DNA from: Plantactinospora sp039889035
Lineage (GTDB): Bacteria > Actinomycetota > Actinomycetes > Mycobacteriales > Micromonosporaceae
Assembly (NCBI GenBank): GCA_039889035.1
Contig: JBDQQY010000036.1
Location: forward strand, 38,265 to 102,264
Length of the DNA stretch: 64,000 bases
Reading direction: 5' to 3'
The position numbers and the translations under genes were made by a program. Below the pieces are notes generated by a model. That model had not been told where the DNA came from, did not search any database, and worked only from the letters and a program-made list of their open reading frames with translations. Of the stretch, positions 36,990-45,691 are shown in pieces; the stretch's first letter is position 1, and each line of letters begins with the position of its first letter.

Positions 36990-38999
36990 TCAGAACTGGA
37001 TACTGATGAGGTGGCGCCGGCCGTCGGTCATGGTCACCTTGGCGACCACAGAGCTGCGGACCGTGGAGCTGAAGCCGAGGCCGGACAGCTGATCCGGGGA
37101 CGGCTCGCACTTGGTGCGATCGCCGAGAACCTCGAACACCTTGCGGTGCGGTTGCAGGTCGCCGCGGAGGAACTCGTTGTAGATTCCCCGGGTCGGCTGG
37201 TCGTTCACGCACCCTTTCAGGATGAAGAAGTAGTGGCGGTTGCCGACCTCGCCGTCGTCGAAGTAGTTCGGCGAGTACATGATGGTGGACACCGACACGA
37301 ACTGTTCGGTGGTGATTCCCCACAGGTCCTTGCCTGCGCTGCCCGGCTGCATGTCCTTACCCGGCCGGAAAGCGGTGATCACCTCGTCGGCGACCGTCAT
37401 CCGGCCCACCTCGACGGTCTCCTTGTGGCCGACCGCCCGCTCGTGGCTGTAATGCTCGATTTTCCCGTTGCTCTCGGTCTCGATCACGAAGCCGACCTCG
37501 GTGCTTTCCCGCTTGTTGAACTGGTTCACCTCGATCCGGTACTCGCCGTCGGGGACGTTGTCGGTCCAGGTGACGTTCTCCACCGGCTCGCGCGAGAACG
37601 TCCCGCCCGCGTTCATGTCGACGTCCAGCTTGTTGCGTTTGTCCTTGTACCAGATGTGGTCGCCGTTGGGTTCGAACACGTGCAGGTCGAGGTCGTCGTG
37701 GTTGAACCAGGACAGGCTCACCCGCAGCTTGCCGGTGACGTTGCCGCCGGCCCGCTTGACCTTCTCCTTGATCGAGTCGGTGACGTTGCCGTTGTAGGAC
37801 CAGCCGAAATCGTTGTCCCAGGTGAACAGCCGCGGGGCGGCCGGGTGCCGGCCGGTGGTGAGACTGACGAAGTGCGGTTCGTGGCTGTTGGCGACCCACA
37901 GGTCGATGGTCGCGGCGCCAGGCAGGATGTCTTTCATGAAGGTGACCACGGGAATCTCCTCCGGCTTCGCGTCACGAAGGCGCGCACCTGCCGACCTCAT
38001 GGTGGCCGCCTGCATGAGCAGCCCTTCGATGCCGTCCTTCATCCGCGACTGTGTGTCGTTGTCGACCCATAGCACGTTGGTGACCGACACGTCGGACAGC
38101 CGGGCGAACCGTCGCTGCAACGACTCCTCGATGCCCAACTCGTCGATGGTCTTCATGGCAGCCTTGACCATGGCCGGGGTGATCAACGCCGTGGGGCGCT
38201 GGTAGTTCTGCGGTGCCACCTTCGTCTCGAACGACCGGACCGCCTGCTCCAGGTCGACGCCCGCGGAGAGATCCTGGACGAGGGTGCCGATCACCGTGTT
38301 GCGGAACCGGGCCGCCGGGTTCATGGCGTTGGCGAAAATGAAGGCCTGTCCGTCGGTCGCCTTCGTCCACCGGTTCTGCAGTGACCGGAACTCGGTCACC
38401 GCCCGACGATGCTCCGTGCCGCGGTAGAGGGCGTTGTCGTCGATGAGGTCGACGACGGTGTCCAGAGCGTGCTGGGTCAGCTCGGCCAGGCCACGCCGGA
38501 ACACCTGCACCGCGGCGTCGAAGGTGCCCCGTGCCGTGCCCACGTCTTTGATGCGATGCCGCTTCTCCACCCGGCCGTGCAGGTGGTGCCACACCTCGAC
38601 CTGGCCGTCGCGCAGCGTCCGGGTCGTCCTCGTCCCGTACTGCGCCTCGGTGGACCGGAAAATGGTGGACAACGGCAGCGTGCTGACGAATTCGTCCATT
38701 GCGGCGGCGACGACGGAGAAGACCGGGTCGGATGCAGACACCCCGGACCAGACGGAGCGGACCTGTCCGTTGTGGATCTCGACGATGTTACCGAAGTTCT
38801 TGATGAACCCGCGGCAGGTCGAGCAGTCGTACTCGGACCGCTCACGGAACCGGAGATTGGTGCCGGCGGGGAAGGAATCGAGAAAGGTGAGCCAGAGTGA
38901 GTCCCGGTCGAGACCGTCGCCGACGACGTACAACTCGCCCTTGGACATCGCGGACAGACGTATGGTCACATCCGTCACGAACTGCTGGAAATCGCCCAC
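36990..38999 (-). CDS. Uncharacterised 669-residue protein with DUF2135/YfaP-like domain
   Basis: 669 residues from GTG 38999, which has AAGGAGGAT at the proper distance. The N-terminal domain carries 'GELYVVGDGLDRDSLWLTFL' followed by a Cys motif ('DCSTCRGF', about 57-64). A helical middle region includes 'RPTALITPAMVKAAMKTIDE' and 'NVLWVDNDTQSRM'. About 425-505 is a DUF2135-like beta domain ('KLRVSLSWFNHDDLDLHVFE', 'PNGDHIWY', 'DNVPDGEYRIEVNQF'). It is cytoplasmic, with no signal or membrane segment. Similar protein pairs occur in large phages and genomic islands, as far as I recall. Structural, regulatory or anti-phage roles are all open. Confidence 0.75.
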   Translation of the reverse strand: MGDFQQFVTDVTIRLSAMSKGELYVVGDGLDRDSLWLTFLDSFPAGTNLRFRERSEYDCSTCRGFIKNFGNIVEIHNGQVRSVWSGVSASDPVFSVVAAAMDEFVSTLPLSTIFRSTEAQYGTRTTRTLRDGQVEVWHHLHGRVEKRHRIKDVGTARGTFDAAVQVFRRGLAELTQHALDTVVDLIDDNALYRGTEHRRAVTEFRSLQNRWTKATDGQAFIFANAMNPAARFRNTVIGTLVQDLSAGVDLEQAVRSFETKVAPQNYQRPTALITPAMVKAAMKTIDELGIEESLQRRFARLSDVSVTNVLWVDNDTQSRMKDGIEGLLMQAATMRSAGARLRDAKPEEIPVVTFMKDILPGAATIDLWVANSHEPHFVSLTTGRHPAAPRLFTWDNDFGWSYNGNVTDSIKEKVKRAGGNVTGKLRVSLSWFNHDDLDLHVFEPNGDHIWYKDKRNKLDVDMNAGGTFSREPVENVTWTDNVPDGEYRIEVNQFNKRESTEVGFVIETESNGKIEHYSHERAVGHKETVEVGRMTVADEVITAFRPGKDMQPGSAGKDLWGITTEQFVSVSTIMYSPNYFDDGEVGNRHYFFILKGCVNDQPTRGIYNEFLRGDLQPHRKVFEVLGDRTKCEPSPDQLSGLGFSSTVRSSVVAKVTMTDGRRHLISIQF

Positions 39000-39543
39000 T
39001 GTGTCATCCTCCTTGATCACCGGAGATCCTATGGAGTGCCTGCAATCGGAGAAACGCATTTCCGGCTGTCCGCACGGTCACGGACGGGCGCCGGTGGCCG
39101 GCGGTCAGTCGACCGGATTCGCGTACGGCGGTAGGGTGCCGAGCCGACGGTCAGCAGTTCCGCCAGTTGGTGGCCGGTGGCGCCGTTGAGCAGATCCCGG
39201 CTCACGCCGTGGTTGCCTTCCCGGGCACCGGCAGGCCTGGGTGGTCGGGGCATGCTCCGCATGATGATTTTCCTCGTCACCAACAACTCCGCCGACTACT
39301 GCGAGGAGACCGGTGTCCTCGCGCTCGAACTACGTGCCGAGATCGAGAGGGTCGCCTGAGACCTGACCCGAGTAGCGGATCTCGAGCATCTTCTCAGGCA
39401 CGCCAGGCTCGCACCGAGGGACCGTGTGAACGCGCGCGCGATCAGGTGCTCGCTCATGCCGCGATCCGCGCGTCACAGGGCGTGACAGCGATGCCAGCTG
39501 CTCACAGCGCGAGACTGTCGACGAGCGAGCGAATCCGGCATGG
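39000..39543. other. Gap of about 540 bases
   Basis: Nothing with convincing coding character is present. A 60-codon + strand reading (39177-39359) lacks a family match and a ribosome binding site. Confidence 0.4.
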
Positions 39544-40167
39544 TCAGACACCGCTCCGGATCTGGGCGACGATGGTGTCGTCGGGGTGAGCGCGGGCGAT
39601 GCGGAGCACCTCGGAAGCCAGAGGGCGCAGCTCTGGCGGGTTTCTGTCGGCGCGAAGGTCCAGCAACGAGATGATGCGGCAGCGGACCCCCAGGTCTTCG
39701 TCGGTCAGGAATATGTGCAGACCGGTCTCCTGGAAGTCGTCCCGCAGGTCGGTGCACGGATCGTCCTCGCCATCGCTGCCCGCGACGCGAAGGTACGAGC
39801 AGTACCAGGCGTCGGCCGCGCCGATGATCTCGTATTCGGTTCCTGTTTGAAGGTATTCGAGCAGCCTGGTCTGGACACGTCGGCGGCCGAAGGCGGCGAG
39901 CGCTGGTCTGATGTGCCGCTGGGTATGGCTCGGGTCAGGTTCGTAGACGGCGGCGCGGATCAGCGGTTCGAACAGCTCCTCGGGCTGCTGCGGCACCGTC
40001 TCCCGCATGATCATCAGGGCCACCCGGCATTGCCAGCTTCGCCGGGCCTGCCGGCTGTTGCGCTCGTCGCCTGAGGGTGCAGGTGGCGGCGCGAGGCCGA
40101 GAAGGTCAAGTACCTCGACGAGACACCGTTCGTACCGGTCATAGCGCTCGAAGCGACCCTCATCCAC
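39544..40167 (-). CDS. Hypothetical alpha-helical (HEAT-like) protein
   Basis: 207 residues, almost all predicted helix, with repeated helical hairpins such as 'EELFEPLIRAAVYEPDPSH' and 'RPALAAFGRRRVQTRLLEYL', then 'DLGVRCRIISLLDLRADRNP', the last reminiscent of HEAT/armadillo units. There is no signal or membrane segment. Similar proteins are common singletons in actinomycetes. Function unknown; coding potential is good. Confidence 0.7.
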   Translation of the reverse strand: MDEGRFERYDRYERCLVEVLDLLGLAPPPAPSGDERNSRQARRSWQCRVALMIMRETVPQQPEELFEPLIRAAVYEPDPSHTQRHIRPALAAFGRRRVQTRLLEYLQTGTEYEIIGAADAWYCSYLRVAGSDGEDDPCTDLRDDFQETGLHIFLTDEDLGVRCRIISLLDLRADRNPPELRPLASEVLRIARAHPDDTIVAQIRSGV

Positions 40168-40203
40168 AACAGGGACTCTACGTGTAGGTACACCCAGGCG
40201 GTT

Positions 40204-40816
40204 TCAGCCTTCGCGAGCCGGCGGCGGATGCCGCGTCCGGATCTTCCGCCGAGCGCGCGGGCGTGCTGCAGGTCGTACCTGGGCCGTCCATTGCCGGGCG
40301 GCGAGGTCGAGGTCGTGGCTGACCAGCAGCAGCGCGTTGGCCTGCCGGCGCAGCAGCCGCAGGACGTCGTCGGTCAGGTCGGCGTCCAGCGCGGAGGTTG
40401 GTTCGTCGGCGAGCACCAAGAGCGGATGGTGTGCGGTGGCGGCGGCGATGGTGGCCCGCCTTGAGGGTGGTCGCGTCGAGTCCACGCCCGTTCTGGAACG
40501 ACACCCCTTCTCGCACGGTCAGGCTCCAGGTGGTCGGGTTGTCGCTGGTCAGCCGTTCGAGTAGCCACGGTTGCACAGTGCCGTCCTCGGTACCCCGCAT
40601 CAGCAGTTCCCCATTGCCCCACTCGGGCGCCCAGAGCCCCTGCGCGGCCGGGTCGAGACTCTTTATCCGGTACGGCGTCACGAACCGGATCGTCTCCGTC
40701 GGGCTGGCGGGGGCCGGGTCGGCGCTCGTACAGGCGGCGACCGTCCCTGCGGCGACCACGGCCGCGGCGACCGCTCCCGCCATCCGTCCCGCTGTGGTTC
40801 GCATCCACGATCCCAT
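40204..40816 (-). pseudogene. Deletion fusion of a peptide/nickel ABC transporter: binding-protein 5' end joined to ATPase 3' end
   Basis: From ATG 40816 the first ~110 residues are an SBP_bac_5 lipoprotein ('AVVAAGTVAACTSADPA' with lipobox Cys, 'IRFVTPYRIKSLDPAAQGLW', 'LTVREGVSFQNGRGLDATTL'). At about 40460 the sequence changes to the C-terminal part of an ABC ATPase in another frame ('ATAHHPLLVLADEPTSALDA' with Walker B, and 'LLLVSHDLDLAARQW'). The permease genes and most of both end genes are gone, so a single deletion of several kilobases explains the structure. Confidence 0.8.
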
Positions 40817-41032
40817 CCGACGCCCTCCCCGACCTGTTGGTAACGAAAACCAGTCGCATCTTATCGTCGCGGTTCTGGGAGCCGGCGGTACGTTCCAGGC
40901 CGGTGAGGATGACGGCACCGTCGGTGTGGAGCAGGTCAAGGTATTGGTGACGGTATCTTCGCGGACGACCCGGGTGCGCACGATGCTGCCGGCTCGGGAC
41001 ACGGGCACGGGGTCATGCCTCCGTGGTCGAGG

Positions 41033-42262
41033 TCAGCGTCGGCGGACGAACCCCCGCGCGCTGGGAACGGTCGCGGCGAGCGCGGGTGCGAGGAAGCAGA
41101 CGAGGGCGCTGATGCCGAGTACGGCGGTCGTGCCGAAGGTGTCGATCGCGGGGGCGATGAGGGCGAGGCCGAGCGGGGCGAGTCCGTAGGAGGTCAGGAA
41201 GTCCAAGGAGGACACCCGGGCTAGTTTGCGGGGTTCCACCTCGCGTTGGGTGGCGGTGAACCAGGGCACGTTGAACAGTTCGATCCCGACGCCGGCGAGC
41301 ACGTACGCGGCGATCACCAGGAGGGGGTGCACGGGCAGCATGAGGCTGAGCGGGGCGAAGCCGTAGCAGGCCAGGCCGGCGAGCGCGGCCCAGCCCTGGT
41401 CCTGCGGGCGCCACCGCGCGATCAGCAGAGCACCTGCGAGCGCGCCGACGGTGTACGCGGTGGCCGCGCCGGCCAGGACGGCCTCGGTGCCGTACCGGTC
41501 TCGGCTGATCAGTGGTAGGGCGACACCGGTGGCGGAGTAGCCGGTGGCGATGACGGCGGTCAGCGCGCCCAGGCCGGCGAGGAACCAGGGGTGTCGGCGG
41601 GCCTCGCGCACCCCGTCGGCGAACTCGGCGAAGAAGGTGCAGTGGGACTGTCCGGCCTGCGGTACGGGTGCCCCCGCCGGGGGCAGCAGGGCCGTGACCA
41701 ACCAGAGCAGGGCGATGCCGAGTAGCAGGGCGCTGGTGTCGAGGACGGTGGCCAGCAGTGCGGTCAGTGCGGGTGCGACCAGCGTGGTGACCCGGACGGA
41801 GAGGGTCATGGCGGCGTTTGCCTGCTGGCGCTGTTCTTCGTCGACGACTTCGGCGGTCAACGCCTGGAACGCCGGCCGGCATGCGCCCTGTCCGGCCCCG
41901 GCGACCGCCGCCGCGACGGTTATCAGCGGCACCGACCAGCCCATTCCCGCCGCGATCACTGGCGTCGCGGCCGCGGCGGCCAGTCCGGAGAACAGGACCA
42001 CCCTGCGGCGGGAGTAGCGGTCGGCGACCACCCCGCCAACGGCGACTGCGGCGAGGAATCCCACTGTGCGGGCGGCCAGCAGCAGCCCGAGCCCGGCTGG
42101 GGAGAGTTCATGGTCGAGTACCGCGAGGCCGAGAACGAACGGTAGCGCCCAGGTCGCCAACCCGGACGCCGTGGTGCCCGACCACAGGCGGAGAAACGCC
42201 TGATCCCGCAGGATGGACGGCTGCCTCGGGGCGTTCTGGGAAAGGCGGGGCGCTGCGGTCAC
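41033..42262 (-). CDS. MFS transporter (exporter type)
   Basis: 409 residues from GTG 42262, chosen because GGAGGAG lies 10 bases upstream; GTG 42304 is an in-frame alternative without a site. Twelve hydrophobic helices are visible, with the loop 2-3 motif 'GGVVADRYSRRRVVLFSGLA' and the DHA3-like 'GACRPAFQALTAEVVDEEQR'. Members of this group export siderophores, antibiotics or small metabolites. A Zur-like box lies upstream (42312-42332), so export of a metallophore is an attractive but unproven role. Confidence 0.9.
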   Translation of the reverse strand: MTAAPRLSQNAPRQPSILRDQAFLRLWSGTTASGLATWALPFVLGLAVLDHELSPAGLGLLLAARTVGFLAAVAVGGVVADRYSRRRVVLFSGLAAAAATPVIAAGMGWSVPLITVAAAVAGAGQGACRPAFQALTAEVVDEEQRQQANAAMTLSVRVTTLVAPALTALLATVLDTSALLLGIALLWLVTALLPPAGAPVPQAGQSHCTFFAEFADGVREARRHPWFLAGLGALTAVIATGYSATGVALPLISRDRYGTEAVLAGAATAYTVGALAGALLIARWRPQDQGWAALAGLACYGFAPLSLMLPVHPLLVIAAYVLAGVGIELFNVPWFTATQREVEPRKLARVSSLDFLTSYGLAPLGLALIAPAIDTFGTTAVLGISALVCFLAPALAATVPSARGFVRRR

Positions 42263-42311
42263 GAGCGGGGGCTCCTCCTGCGGCACCGGCTGCGGAGCCG
42301 CCACCGGGCGC

Positions 42312-42332
42312 TAATAAGAATGGTTGTCGTTA
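42312..42332 (-). promoter_or_regulatory. Zur-like box upstream of the MFS gene
   Basis: TAATAAGAATGGTTGTCGTTA shares the AATGGTTGTC-x-TTA core with the site at 45667. Match to the TGAAAATGATTTTCA-type consensus is imperfect. Its location 50-70 bases upstream of the preferred start would allow repression. Confidence 0.5.
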
Positions 42333-42590
42333 CACTACGGCTGACGGTTCTCGGCAGCTCGGCGCCCCCGGGAGAAGGAGCTGTTGAGGTTGCCGGACGG
42401 TTCGCGGCCTGGACGACCTGTCAGGGGGCGACCGAGAGCCCGCATGGGCTCACGATCTGTGTATCCGGCCCGCTCGCGGCCGGCGCAGGGCCGTCGGTAC
42501 CTCGCGGATCGAGGCAAGAAATGCACCCGATCACGCGCAATCAGGCACCTTGCTGGGACATGGCTCGGAAGGACCGCTAAAGTACCCTGG

Positions 42591-42610
42591 TGAAAATGGT
42601 TTCCATCGCA
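42591..42610 (+). promoter_or_regulatory. Zur box upstream of the CooC-like ATPase gene
   Basis: TGAAAATGGTTTCCATCGCA is a near-palindromic TGAAAATGG/TTTCCATC site, 21 bases upstream of ATG 42631. It is one of the best matches in the window to actinobacterial Zur sites as I know them. Confidence 0.7.
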
Positions 42611-42630
42611 AGCGTACAGGGGTACCTCGG

Positions 42631-43608
42631 ATGAAGATCGCGTTCGTCGGCAAGGGTGGCAGCGGCAAGACCACACTGGCCGCCTTGGTCGCCCGTCACC
42701 TCGCCGCCACGGGTCGTCCGGTGCTGGCCGTCGACGCCGACATCAACCAGCACCTGGCATGCGCCCTCGGCGCCGATGCGCGCCAGGCGCTGCAGCTTCC
42801 GCCGCTCGGCGGATCCCTGATCGAGATCAAGGAGTACCTGCGGGGCGACAATCCGCTGATCAGTTCGGCGGCGGCGATGGTCAAGACCACCCCACCCGGC
42901 ACCGGTTCCCGCCTGCTGCGGGTGGTGGAGGAGAACCCGATCTACGCGGCGTGCGTTCGCGAGGTGAACGGCGTACGGCTGGCCGTCACCGGCGCGTTCA
43001 CCGAGGACGACCTGGGGGTGGCGTGCTACCACTCCAAGGTCGGGGCGGTCGAACTCCTGCTCAACCACCTCGTCGATGGACCCGGCGAGTACGTCGTGGT
43101 CGACATGACCGCCGGTGCCGACTCGTTCGCCTCCGGCCTGTTCACCCGCTTCGATCGCACCTTCCTGGTCTGCGAGCCGACGCTGCGCAGCGTCGCCGTC
43201 TACCAGCAGTACGCCGGCTACGCCCGCGACTACGGTGTCGCGCTCAGCGTCGTGGGCAACAAGGTCGAGGACCCCTCGGACGTGGACTTCCTCCGCGACC
43301 ACGTGGGCGCGGATCTGCTCGCCTGGATCAGTCGCTCCGGGTACGTGCGGGCGGCCGAACGTGGCACCGTCGGCCCGCTCCACGAACTCGAGGCCGCGAA
43401 TCACGCCGTACTGGCACAGTTGACCGAGACCGTCGACGCGACGGTCCAGGACTGGGACGCGTTCACCCGGCACGCCCACGAGTTCCACCGCCGCAACGCC
43501 AGCGCCTGGGCCAACGACCGCACCGGGGTGGACCTCACCGCACAGATCGACCCGGATTTCGTGATGGGTCCGGCCGCGCTGCGTCGTCCCGTGCCGATGG
43601 CCGGCTGA
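42631..43608 (+). CDS. CooC-like MinD/ParA-family ATPase, candidate metallochaperone
   Basis: 325 residues. A deviant Walker A 'GKGGSGKTT' (residues 7-15, signature Lys near its start) with 'VLAVDADINQHLACALG' and 'EYVVVDMTAGADSFASGLF' identifies the CooC subgroup of MinD ATPases; CooC delivers nickel to carbon monoxide dehydrogenase. There is no CODH gene nearby. A Zur box directly upstream and the convergent zur gene suggest a zinc-responsive metal-insertion or allocation role. The C-terminal tail (about 290-325) is basic/proline-rich and unusual. Family good, metal inferred. Confidence 0.82.
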   Translation: MKIAFVGKGGSGKTTLAALVARHLAATGRPVLAVDADINQHLACALGADARQALQLPPLGGSLIEIKEYLRGDNPLISSAAAMVKTTPPGTGSRLLRVVEENPIYAACVREVNGVRLAVTGAFTEDDLGVACYHSKVGAVELLLNHLVDGPGEYVVVDMTAGADSFASGLFTRFDRTFLVCEPTLRSVAVYQQYAGYARDYGVALSVVGNKVEDPSDVDFLRDHVGADLLAWISRSGYVRAAERGTVGPLHELEAANHAVLAQLTETVDATVQDWDAFTRHAHEFHRRNASAWANDRTGVDLTAQIDPDFVMGPAALRRPVPMAG

Positions 43609-43630
43609 GCCGGGTTGGGCGGCGGTGGGG

Positions 43631-44023
43631 TCAGCGCGCGCAGGTGGCGCAGGTGCCGAAGATTTCGAGGGTGTGACCGACATCGGTGAACCCGTGCTGG
43701 GCGGCCACCTGGTCGGCCCAACGCTCCACCGCCGGCCCGGCCACCTCCACCGTTCGGCCGCAGTTGCGGCAGACGAGGTGGTGGTGGTGCCTGCCCTGGC
43801 TGCATCGACGGAACAACTGCTCCCCGCCGGGTAGTCGGGTGGAGTCGATTTCCCCGGCGTCCACCAGCAGTTGGAGCGTCCGGTAGACGGTGGTGAGCCC
43901 GACCCGCGCCTCGCGGGCTATCAGCATCTGGTGCAACTGCTGCGCGGTGTAGAAGCCCTCGACCTCGCGCAGCAGGGCCAGCACCTCTGCCCGCTGCCGG
44001 GTGTTCCGGGTCACGTTTGGCAT
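43631..44023 (-). CDS. zur: Zinc uptake regulator Zur (Fur family)
   Basis: 130 residues from ATG 44023. It has a winged helix (about 8-75, 'VGLTTVYRTLQLLVDAGEID') and a dimerisation domain with the His run 'GRHHHHLVCRNCGR' and two structural CxxC pairs (C85/C88 and C125/C128) that bind zinc. The short length, the RHHHHLVC motif and the surrounding Zur-type boxes and zinc-independent ribosomal proteins identify it as Zur rather than Fur or Nur. It would repress the neighbouring operons when zinc is sufficient. It converges on the CooC-like gene, 23 bases apart. Confidence 0.92.
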   Translation of the reverse strand: MPNVTRNTRQRAEVLALLREVEGFYTAQQLHQMLIAREARVGLTTVYRTLQLLVDAGEIDSTRLPGGEQLFRRCSQGRHHHHLVCRNCGRTVEVAGPAVERWADQVAAQHGFTDVGHTLEIFGTCATCAR

Positions 44024-44263
44024 CGCCTGGTTCACCGTACCGCCGTCTCCGTGAATGTGTCCGCTGGCAGCGTCGCCAACCCTGAACCCTTGCCGGCGTC
44101 GTGGATGACGCCTGAGGGCAGGCGTATCCATTATGCGTCGTCCCGACGGTCGGCGGCCCGTCACACACACGAAGCGGGCGGGGCGGGTTTCCGTTGTGAC
44201 AGCGGAGCCGGCGGCCGTTACCGGACAGGGAGGTCGCCTTGGCCCGGCCGCCTTGCCGGACCG

Positions 44264-44525
44264 CTATGGGTCCGGGTCACATGCCTCACAGACGCCGTAC
44301 AGGTCCAACCCGTCCGGATGTGGGGAGAACCCGGTGTGGTGGTGCAGTTGGACGAGCCATCGGGCCACCATGTCGGACGGGCATTCGGCCACCTGTCCGC
44401 ACCGATCGCAGATGAGGTGCTGGTGGGTCATCGGGCCGCAGTGCCAGTGCCGGTACGCGCGCTCGCCTTTGACGTCGAACACGTGGAGCAGCCCCGCATC
44501 GGCGAGGACATCGGCATGCCGCGCA
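44264..44525 (-). pseudogene. Second Fur-family gene, 5' part lost
   Basis: The C-terminal half of a Fur protein is intact: 'ADVLADAGLLHVFDVKGERA', 'HWHCGPMTHQHLICDRCGQV' and 'GVCEACDP', with both CxxC pairs. The DNA-binding half is absent upstream, and the frame has no start with a ribosome binding site. It lies just behind zur and could be an eroded paralogue. Confidence 0.7.
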
Positions 44526-44726
44526 CGAGGGTCATTACGACGAGCACTGAGCAGTCCTGGCCGGGCGGGGGCGGGTGGTCCGCTGATGGCAGGTGTCGCG
44601 CCCTCGCGCGGATGTAGCCCTGCGCATCTTGTTGCGTTTGAAAGTCATGTTCGACAAGATGGTGCCCGTCCTCCGGAGGCCACGACTGCGGTACCTCCGG
44701 CTGGTCCGTGACGTCGGGGAGGCGGT

Positions 44727-45563
44727 ATGACCGAGGAGGCGCGGCGCAAGGCGGCCCTGGTGGGGGCCTTCGACCGTGGGGCGGCGGCCTACGACCAGCT
44801 CGGGGTCGACTTCTTCGGCCCGCCGGGGGTGGAACTGGTACGCCGCGCCGGTGTGCGGACCGGCCAGCGAGTGCTCGATGTCGGTTGCGGGCGGGGCGCC
44901 GTACTGGTGCCAGCGGCCCGCGCCGTGGGCGTGACCGGTCGGGTCGTCGGTGTCGATCTAGCGCCGGCGATGGTCGAGTTGACCCGGGCCGAGGTCCGCG
45001 CGGCCGGACTGTCGCAGGCCGAGGTCGAACTGGGTGATGCCGACTCGCCCTCGCTGCCGCCGGGGGAGTTCGACGTGGTGCTCGGTGGGTTCGTGGTGTT
45101 TCTCCTGTCGGATCCGGTCGCCGCGCTGCATGGATACCGTCGGTTGCTGTGCCCGGGCGGCCGGATCGGCATGACCACTTTCGCCAGCCAGGACCCGAGG
45201 TTCACCGAGGCCATGCGGAGGTTGGCCGGTTATCTGCCGGCCGATCGACGGCGCTCGCCGACCGCGGAGCAGGATGCGCTGTTCGCCACCGCGGACTCGA
45301 CCGCGGCGCTGCTACGGGAGACGGGATACCGGGACGTGGACGTTACGGAGGCCGCGTTCCAGAGCCGATTCCGCGACGTCGAGCACTGGTCGGCCTGGCT
45401 GTGGTCGCACGGCGCGCGCAGCCTGCTGGAGCAGATCCCGGCGCAACGGTTGCCGGAGGCGTTCGCCGAGGTGACTCCGCTGGTGGAGGGTGCCCGCGCG
45501 GTGGACGGCGACCTCGTGTTCACCACCACGGTCCGGTTCGCGGTGGCGGTCTCGCCGGGTTGA
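44727..45563 (+). CDS. Class I SAM-dependent methyltransferase
   Basis: 278 residues with the AdoMet-binding signature 'VLDVGCGRGAVLVPAARAVG' (about 47-66), 'VVGVDLAPAMVELTRAEV' and the acidic 'GDADSPSLPPGEFDVVLGGF'. ATG 44727 follows a GGGGAGG site. It resembles UbiE/SAM-methyltransferase-11 proteins acting on small molecules; the substrate is unknown. No Zur box was found for it. Confidence 0.88.
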   Translation: MTEEARRKAALVGAFDRGAAAYDQLGVDFFGPPGVELVRRAGVRTGQRVLDVGCGRGAVLVPAARAVGVTGRVVGVDLAPAMVELTRAEVRAAGLSQAEVELGDADSPSLPPGEFDVVLGGFVVFLLSDPVAALHGYRRLLCPGGRIGMTTFASQDPRFTEAMRRLAGYLPADRRRSPTAEQDALFATADSTAALLRETGYRDVDVTEAAFQSRFRDVEHWSAWLWSHGARSLLEQIPAQRLPEAFAEVTPLVEGARAVDGDLVFTTTVRFAVAVSPG

Positions 45564-45622
45564 CCGGACCGCCGGGCACCAACGACTGATTCCCTCATCC
45601 GTGCGGTCCGGCGGCGGTCCGG
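45564..45622 (+). terminator. Possible terminator with long loop
   Basis: An 11-bp inverted repeat (CCGGACCGCCG at 45564-45574, CGGCGGTCCGG at 45612-45622) directly follows the methyltransferase stop; the 37-base loop makes it weaker than the other hairpins. Confidence 0.4.
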
Positions 45623-45666
45623 CCCTCCAGCGCGCCCGGTCCGTGGCCGAAGGTCCTCGACAAAGT

Positions 45667-45684
45667 TGAAAATGGTTGTCATTA
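45667..45684 (+). promoter_or_regulatory. Zur box overlapping the start region of the winged-helix gene
   Basis: TGAAAATGGTTGTCATTA, almost palindromic and the closest to consensus in the window, ends 7 bases before the GTG start at 45692. Either the message is leaderless and bound Zur blocks initiation, or a later start is used. Confidence 0.75.
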
Positions 45685-45691
45685 TGCTTGG

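Noticed and set aside
42304..42304. GTG 42304 as start of the MFS transporter
   Set aside because: It has no ribosome binding site and adds 14 residues rich in Pro/Glu; GTG 42262 has GGAGGAG at suitable distance.
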